This document shows, in pieces, positions 12,482 to 16,384 of a stretch of DNA of 16,384 nt (positions are counted from its first letter, which is position 1; every line of letters starts with the position of its first letter). A model generated the notes under the pieces. It ran no database searches. It saw nothing but the letters and a program-made list of their open reading frames with translations, and had not been told where the DNA came from. Location of the stretch: NCBI GenBank assembly GCA_001779055.1, contig MFJA01000038.1:1-16384 (forward strand), written 5' to 3'. Source of the DNA: Candidatus Gottesmanbacteria bacterium RBG_16_37_8 (GTDB taxonomy: Bacteria; Patescibacteriota; Microgenomatia; 2-02-FULL-39-11). Made by a program: the position numbers and the translations under genes.

Positions 12482-13606
12482 TTATTTGAGGAATGACAAT
12501 GGATTAAGAATCACTCCGTTTTTCCTTACCTCAAAATGAAGATGTGTACCTGATGACCGGCCTGTTGATCCCATCTTTCCGATCACCTGTCCCCTGCCGA
12601 CACTCTGTCCCGGCGACGCGTTTATAGAAGACAAATGACCATAAAGACTCTGAAATCCTTCGGCGTGATTAATAATCACGTGACATCCATAGCCGTACTT
12701 TATACAGCCGGCAAATGCCACCACTCCGCTATCTCCGGCAGCAACAGCTGGAGCCGCTCTGTTGGCAATATCCACAGCCATATGATAGGAAACCGGATAC
12801 TGGGTAATTTGCCCTTGTGTCGGCCACATGAATTTGCCTCCGGCCCCGGCAATAAATTGCGGAACCGGTGCCGCTTTATAGACAGGAGCCGCCTCAGGCA
12901 TGACTCCATCAGGAACAAATAAGATCTGTCCAATATTCAAAGCAAAAGTATCCAAATCGGCAAAATCATTAGCCGGAAAGTTAACAATATTCTGCGGTTC
13001 AGATTTATATTTTTTTGCCAGTGAATAAATATTGTCTCCGGCACTTACCTTATGAACAATACCTGTTACCGGAGGAATCCTTAACGATTGTCCTGGAATT
13101 AATTTTTCCGTTTTTAAAGAATTTGCCCACTTGATGGTGTCAACCGAAATTCCGAACTTTTCGGCAATTGACCCCAATGTATCGCCTTTGGCTACTTCAT
13201 AATCAATAATCTCAAAACGCGGCTTATCGGATATCTCAGTTATTGTAGAAAGTTCCCCGCCTGATGGCGGGGCCAGGATATCTTCCGAAGTTTCCTCCAG
13301 TTGACCATCAGTTGGTTCAACTGTAGGATAATATTCGGCAATAACCGGACCGCCGATAATTGCACCGGCAATTAGAAATATAAAGGAAATATTAAGAAAG
13401 TGCTTACTATACCTTCCCCTCTTTATAAGAAGGAAATCAACCAAAACATCTTTACTCTTTTCAAAATGGTTTGCGGCAAAAACTAATCTTTTCCTGGTGT
13501 AGTTATAGAGGAAGTCAAACCAATCTTTAACATCCGTTAAAAAACTGCTTAACTCTTTTGTCAGCCTTTCCCATAAAGGCCTGATTTTTGAAGATAATTT
13601 ATGCAC
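12482..13606 (-). CDS. Membrane-anchored LysM and M23 peptidoglycan endopeptidase
   Basis: A 374-aa protein. An N-terminal cytoplasmic, basic and amphipathic region (1-68) precedes one membrane helix (about 70-90). Outside lie an acidic/proline linker, two LysM domains (about 135-180, VAKGDTLGSIAEKFGIS; and 184-233, VSAGDNIYSLAKKY) that bind peptidoglycan, and a C-terminal M23 domain. The zinc and catalytic residues are all present: His275 and Asp279 in YHMAVD, His324 in YGHLS, and His355/His357 in THLHFEV. It should be an active peptide-crosslink hydrolase acting in cell-wall remodelling. The start is GTG, directly preceded in frame by a stop codon, so it cannot extend further. It follows rho by 20 nt and probably shares its transcript. 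The linker contains a perfect GC palindrome (13255-13272). Confidence 0.93.
   Translation of the reverse strand: MHKLSSKIRPLWERLTKELSSFLTDVKDWFDFLYNYTRKRLVFAANHFEKSKDVLVDFLLIKRGRYSKHFLNISFIFLIAGAIIGGPVIAEYYPTVEPTDGQLEETSEDILAPPSGGELSTITEISDKPRFEIIDYEVAKGDTLGSIAEKFGISVDTIKWANSLKTEKLIPGQSLRIPPVTGIVHKVSAGDNIYSLAKKYKSEPQNIVNFPANDFADLDTFALNIGQILFVPDGVMPEAAPVYKAAPVPQFIAGAGGKFMWPTQGQITQYPVSYHMAVDIANRAAPAVAAGDSGVVAFAGCIKYGYGCHVIINHAEGFQSLYGHLSSINASPGQSVGRGQVIGKMGSTGRSSGTHLHFEVRKNGVILNPLSFLK
13255..13272. repeat. GC-rich palindrome in the M23 linker
   Basis: CCCCGCC TGAT GGCGGGG is a perfect 7-bp inverted repeat with a 4-nt loop. It encodes APPSGG in the linker between the membrane helix and the first LysM domain, a place tolerant of insertions. 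It is unlike the AT-richer coding DNA around it. Confidence 0.65.
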
Positions 13607-13626
13607 TTATCGCTTGTAATAATTAT

Positions 13627-15048
13627 TTATCCGCCCTTATTTAGACTCTCAAAAAATTCTTTGTTGGATTTGGTTTTTAGAAGTCTTTCAACAAGCGTTG
13701 CTGTTTTCTCTGATCCTTCCCCAAGAAGTCCCAGCATGTTTCTTAAAGTGACCACTTTTTTCAATGTTTCAGCAGGTAAAAGCAGTTCCTCATGACGGGT
13801 GCCTGATCTTTCTATGTCAATTGCCGGAAATACTCTCTGTTCCTGTAAAAATCTCGATAAATGAAGTTCCATGTTGCCGGTACCCTTAAACTCTTCGTAG
13901 ATCAAATCGTCCATTCTTGAACCGGTTTCAACTAAAGCTGTTCCGATAATTGTCAGTGAACCGCCTTCCTCACAGCTGCGTGCTGCTCCCAAAAATCTTT
14001 TTGCCGGATATAAAGCCGCCGGATCAAACCCTCCTGACAAAGTCCTTCCTGAAGGATCAACTGACAGGTTATAAGCTCGTGCCAGTCTGGTAATTGAGTC
14101 AAGTAAAATAATTACCTCTATTCCCTTCTCAACCAATCTTTTAGCCCTGGCCAAACCAACCTCAGCTACTTTTGTTTGGGCATCCGGTGCTTCATCAAAG
14201 TTGCTGGCGATAACTTCGCCTTTAACCGATCTTGATATATCAGTTACCTCCTCCGGTCGTTCTCCTATTAAAATTGCCATTAAATGTGCTTTGGGAAAGT
14301 TTTCCGCTATACCATGAGCAATCTCTTTTAAAATAGTAGTCTTGCCGGCTTTAGGCGGTGAAACAATCATTCCTCTCTGGCCAAATCCGATAGGTGAAAA
14401 AAGATCGATAATTCTGGTTGACAGAGGTATTTTTCCGGTCTCCAGTTTCAAATGCTTGTTGGGATAAATAGGTGTCAGATTATCAAAATTAGGGCGTTTG
14501 GCTGATTTCTCTGCCTCAACCCCATTGACCAACTCTACTTTCAAAAGACCAAGATAACGTTCATTCTCTTTAGGCAGTCTGGCCTGGCCGGTAACTTCAT
14601 CTCCTTCCCGCAGTTGAAACTTGCGGATTTGTGACTGGGATATATAAATATCGCGATCTCCGGGAATAAATTTTGGTCGCAAAAAACCGTGCCCCTCAGG
14701 CATGATATCAAGGTAGCCGGAAACTTTTTGGGTAGGTGTTAAAGCATATCTGTCTGTACCGTTTAAGGTACCAATTTGGGATGAAGTCGGGACTGAGACA
14801 AGTCCTGGCACAAAAGATTGTGGGTTGTCGTTTCGCACCGGTCGCACCAATGGTACCTGCATTCTCATATCCGTTTTAATATCCGGCCGGACTTCAACAG
14901 GCTTAAATTTGGTTTCATATGTTGGTTTAACCGCAAGCGGAGAACTGCTTTTTACCGGTTCCAATTTCTCGGCATCAGAACTCTGAGGAGCTCCAATAAC
15001 ATCCTCTACGGTTATATCATCTTCAGCTGGTTTAGTTCTCAAAGGCAT
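13627..15048 (-). CDS. rho: Transcription termination factor Rho
   Basis: A 473-aa homohexameric RNA helicase that ends transcription. The cold-shock-like RNA-binding domain starts at about 108 (GYLDIMPEGHGFLRP). The ATPase domain has Walker A SPPKAGKTT (230-238), GERPEEVTD (262-270), the Q-loop region SVKGEVIASNFDE, Walker B VIILLDSITRLARAYN, the R-loop region SGGFDPAALYPAKRF, and the GTALVETGSRMDD segment. The first 105 residues are low-complexity, rich in Pro, Ser, Lys and Glu, and lack the helical Rho_N domain seen in E. coli Rho (419 aa), so this N-terminus is a likely disordered extension. A promoter lies upstream on the minus strand. It is followed by the M23 peptidase gene after 20 nt. 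Confidence 0.97.
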   Translation of the reverse strand: MPLRTKPAEDDITVEDVIGAPQSSDAEKLEPVKSSSPLAVKPTYETKFKPVEVRPDIKTDMRMQVPLVRPVRNDNPQSFVPGLVSVPTSSQIGTLNGTDRYALTPTQKVSGYLDIMPEGHGFLRPKFIPGDRDIYISQSQIRKFQLREGDEVTGQARLPKENERYLGLLKVELVNGVEAEKSAKRPNFDNLTPIYPNKHLKLETGKIPLSTRIIDLFSPIGFGQRGMIVSPPKAGKTTILKEIAHGIAENFPKAHLMAILIGERPEEVTDISRSVKGEVIASNFDEAPDAQTKVAEVGLARAKRLVEKGIEVIILLDSITRLARAYNLSVDPSGRTLSGGFDPAALYPAKRFLGAARSCEEGGSLTIIGTALVETGSRMDDLIYEEFKGTGNMELHLSRFLQEQRVFPAIDIERSGTRHEELLLPAETLKKVVTLRNMLGLLGEGSEKTATLVERLLKTKSNKEFFESLNKGG

Positions 15049-15104
15049 AAATCTTCAAGGGAATTAATACACGTCAAACGGGGAACTAATTCAAATTTCT
15101 CTAG

Positions 15105-15134
15105 TATTTAATCAAATATTATCTTCTTTGTCAA
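15105..15134 (-). promoter_or_regulatory. rho promoter
   Basis: On the minus strand a perfect -35 TTGACA (15134-15129) is followed at 18 nt by TAAATA (15110-15105), or at 17 nt by TTAAAT. Transcription would start near 15098, leaving a leader of about 50 nt. No strong Shine-Dalgarno site precedes the rho ATG. Confidence 0.6.
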
Positions 15135-15165
15135 ATAATTTAAAAAATGTTTAAACCCCTCGAGG

Positions 15166-15346
15166 AAAGAAGTTGACTCAAGATTTTTCCCCGAAAGCCT
15201 AATTGGGAGGGTAGATCTCGGCCCCAAGGGGCCTGGATACTTTAACCCTATCCCCCGAAAAACTTCGGGGTACCCGACATTTCGAGGTTGTAGAGGAAAA
15301 AGATCTTTAGTCTTATCTTCTAAACCCGAAGGGTCAATCTATAGTC
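15166..15346. ncRNA. Candidate structured RNA in the rho upstream region
   Basis: The 410-bp gap 15049-15457 has no convincing gene, but its centre folds. A closing stem pairs 15168-15190 with 15295-15321 in four blocks: AGAAG/CTTCT, GACT/AGTC, AAGAT/ATCTT and TTTTCC/GGAAAA, 20 pairs with small internal loops. Inside it lie hairpin GGCCC CAAG GGGCC (15220-15233), a helix pairing GGGAGGGT (15205-15212) with ACCCTATCCC (15245-15254), and the overlapping hairpin CCCCGAA AAAC TTCGGGG (15253-15270). A small hairpin ACCC GAA GGGT (15324-15334) follows. I considered RNase P RNA because GAGGAAAG occurs near the 5' side, but the P4 partner does not match. I cannot assign a family or the transcribed strand; a plus-strand start near 15163 is possible. 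Confidence 0.45.
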
Positions 15347-15360
15347 TGGCAGAATTGAGA

Positions 15361-15385
15361 AATTTTGTCAAATTTTGTCAAATTG
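15361..15385. repeat. Tandem 10-bp repeat AATTTTGTCA
   Basis: Two perfect copies (15361-15370, 15371-15380) and the first bases of a third. Each contains TTGTCA, a -35-like hexamer, but no good -10 lies at the right distance. It lies between the candidate structured RNA and the Ig-like protein gene. Confidence 0.6.
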
Positions 15386-15457
15386 TGCCTGTTTTATTTG
15401 ACTTTTGAGAATATTGGTGTCACAATCAAACCAACAAAAAACATTTTAACCGCCAAA

Positions 15458-15904
15458 ATGAAAGATAAAACTTTCATAACTTTATCAGGAATTTTTTTTC
15501 TCCTTTTCTTTATCGGTATCGGAGCATTAACTCTCAACAAACCTGTCTCCAATATCTTGAGAGCTAAAAATGTTGTTCCCTCCCCCTTGAAGTCTTTTGC
15601 TGTTGTCTTCCCTCAAATTGCCTCTGTTGGAGATAAAAGCCAGGGTAAAGAACCGTCAAAAATTAAAATATCCGTTTATATCAGAGGTGTTGACGGAAGC
15701 ATCTTACCGAGCAAAAGTGTTAAATTATCTGCCGATCCCCCCAATATCATTATCGAGCCCTCAGACACACAACTGACCAATAATATCGGTCAGGCGCAAT
15801 TTTCCATCAGTTCGCAAATCCAGGGTAAAATCAAGTTAATTGCCAAAGAACTTGCTTCCAATATAGAAGTTGTTAATATCCCCACCGTCGAATTCGTCCC
15901 GTGA
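15458..15904 (+). CDS. Small membrane-anchored Ig-like domain protein
   Basis: A 148-aa protein with one N-terminal membrane helix (about residues 6-26) and a single extracytoplasmic beta-sandwich domain (about 45-148). The domain has KIKISVYIRGVDGSILPSK, SVKLSADPP, NNIGQAQFSISS and GKIKLIAK, the pattern of bacterial Ig-like (invasin/Big_1) folds, where T(N)..G.A.F.i is diagnostic. The frame is open upstream to 15365, but the ATG at 15458 puts the helix at the N-terminus as expected and avoids a region without coding character. It has no catalytic motif and may be an adhesion or cell-surface scaffold piece. The oxidoreductase gene starts 25 nt downstream and may be co-transcribed. Confidence 0.8.
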   Translation: MKDKTFITLSGIFFLLFFIGIGALTLNKPVSNILRAKNVVPSPLKSFAVVFPQIASVGDKSQGKEPSKIKISVYIRGVDGSILPSKSVKLSADPPNIIIEPSDTQLTNNIGQAQFSISSQIQGKIKLIAKELASNIEVVNIPTVEFVP

Positions 15905-15929
15905 TCCGTTGCTTTATTCCGACCAGACT

Positions 15930-16384
15930 ATGAAAATTGCAGTTATTGGCGCCGGCTTTACCGGTTTATCCAGTGCTCTTTATCTTGTAAAGAATAGCCA
16001 TCAGGTTACTGTTTTTGAAAAAGAAAAATCCCTTGGTGGTCTGGTACAGGGTTATAAAGAAAAAAATTGGCAATGGACTATTGAAAAACACTATCATCAC
16101 TGGTTTACCAATGACGATTATGCGTTAAAGCTTATAAAGGATTTGGGACTTCAAAAAGATCTCCTCCTCCCTTCTCCTTTGACTTCAATCTTTTATAATA
16201 ATGTTATCTCTCCTTTTAACTCGCCGATTGATGTTATTACCTTCCCGCATTTGAATTTGCTTGATCGATTAAGATGTGGAGTTGTCTTATTATTTCTGAA
16301 AATTCTTCCCCCGCAAATTGCCATACGTCTGGAAAAATATAAAGCTTCAGACTGGCTTAAAAAATATTTCGGTGCTAAAACCTA
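15930..16384 (+). CDS. FAD/NAD(P)-dependent oxidoreductase (amine-oxidase/UDP-galactopyranose-mutase-like), 3' end beyond the window
   Basis: The first 151 residues of a flavoprotein. It opens directly with the dinucleotide-binding motif KIAVIGAGFTGLSSALYL, followed by the acidic strand end VTVFEKEKSLGGLV that contacts the adenosine ribose. This is the arrangement of the NAD(P)-binding-8/amine oxidase superfamily, which includes protoporphyrinogen oxidase, phytoene desaturase and UDP-galactopyranose mutase-like enzymes. The substrate domain is cut off, so the reaction cannot be named. Homologues in related genomes often lie near glycosyltransferases, which would suit sugar or lipid modification; that is inference. 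There is no Shine-Dalgarno site before the ATG at 15930. Confidence 0.85.
   Translation, partial: MKIAVIGAGFTGLSSALYLVKNSHQVTVFEKEKSLGGLVQGYKEKNWQWTIEKHYHHWFTNDDYALKLIKDLGLQKDLLLPSPLTSIFYNNVISPFNSPIDVITFPHLNLLDRLRCGVVLLFLKILPPQIAIRLEKYKASDWLKKYFGAKT

Noticed and set aside
15163..15360. RNase P RNA in the rho upstream gap
   Set aside because: GAGGAAAG and a later GGCAGAA look like its conserved ends, but the P4 pairing fails, the conserved AAG before the pairing strand is missing, and the central conserved regions are absent.
15365..15457. Upstream extension of the Ig-like protein to 15365
   Set aside because: It would put 31 residues without signal-peptide character before the membrane helix; the ATG at 15458 gives a normal anchor.
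1..16384. CRISPR array, transposase or prophage genes
   Set aside because: No regularly spaced repeats and no integrase, transposase or phage structural motifs were found in any translated frame.

Overview
The window looks like a piece of a small-genome Patescibacteria (CPR) chromosome, most likely of the Microgenomates type. The reasons are moderately AT-rich DNA, short intergenic gaps, scarce Shine-Dalgarno sites, several -10-like boxes placed 6 nt before a start codon, and surface proteins of types I associate with that group (a PsbP-like plus eight-cysteine-cluster protein and a small membrane-anchored Ig-like protein). TGA is used as a stop, so this is not one of the UGA-recoded CPR lineages. 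The lineage call is an inference from gene content, not from a marker-gene tree.

Left region (1-3849, all minus strand): an apparent NAD-salvage locus. In transcription order it holds an NrtR-like regulator (Nudix-related domain plus winged helix), a 70-bp gap with a good promoter and one perfect plus one degenerate inverted repeat (likely NrtR operators), nicotinate phosphoribosyltransferase, an NCS1-family permease with a strong ribosome binding site, and a nicotinamidase that runs off the left edge. Together these would import a pyridine precursor, deamidate nicotinamide and make nicotinate mononucleotide, under NrtR control.

Middle region (3827-7346): a membrane-anchored SGNH/GDSL protein (minus strand) diverges from a plus-strand cassette of a 57-aa DUF5989/SxtK-like protein, a 75-aa SxtJ-like protein and an O-carbamoyltransferase. 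The cassette resembles sxtI/J/K of saxitoxin clusters and probably decorates a glycan or another small molecule. A tRNA-Ala(GGC) follows on the minus strand.

Competence/DNA-processing region (7506-10310): dprA, comM and yraN on the plus strand. Two lineage-type surface proteins follow (10358-12331), then tRNA-Ala(CGC). A rho plus LysM/M23 peptidase operon lies on the minus strand (12482-15048). The 410-bp gap upstream of rho (15049-15457) holds the rho promoter and a candidate structured RNA. The window ends with an Ig-like membrane protein and the start of an FAD-dependent oxidoreductase.

The two most interesting signals are the NrtR/NCS1 NAD-salvage locus with its operator pair, and a family of compound palindromes sharing the 17-mer core TCCCGATTTAATCGGGA. 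Two of its three copies lie in frame inside protein genes, and the outer arms differ in sequence between copies yet stay complementary.
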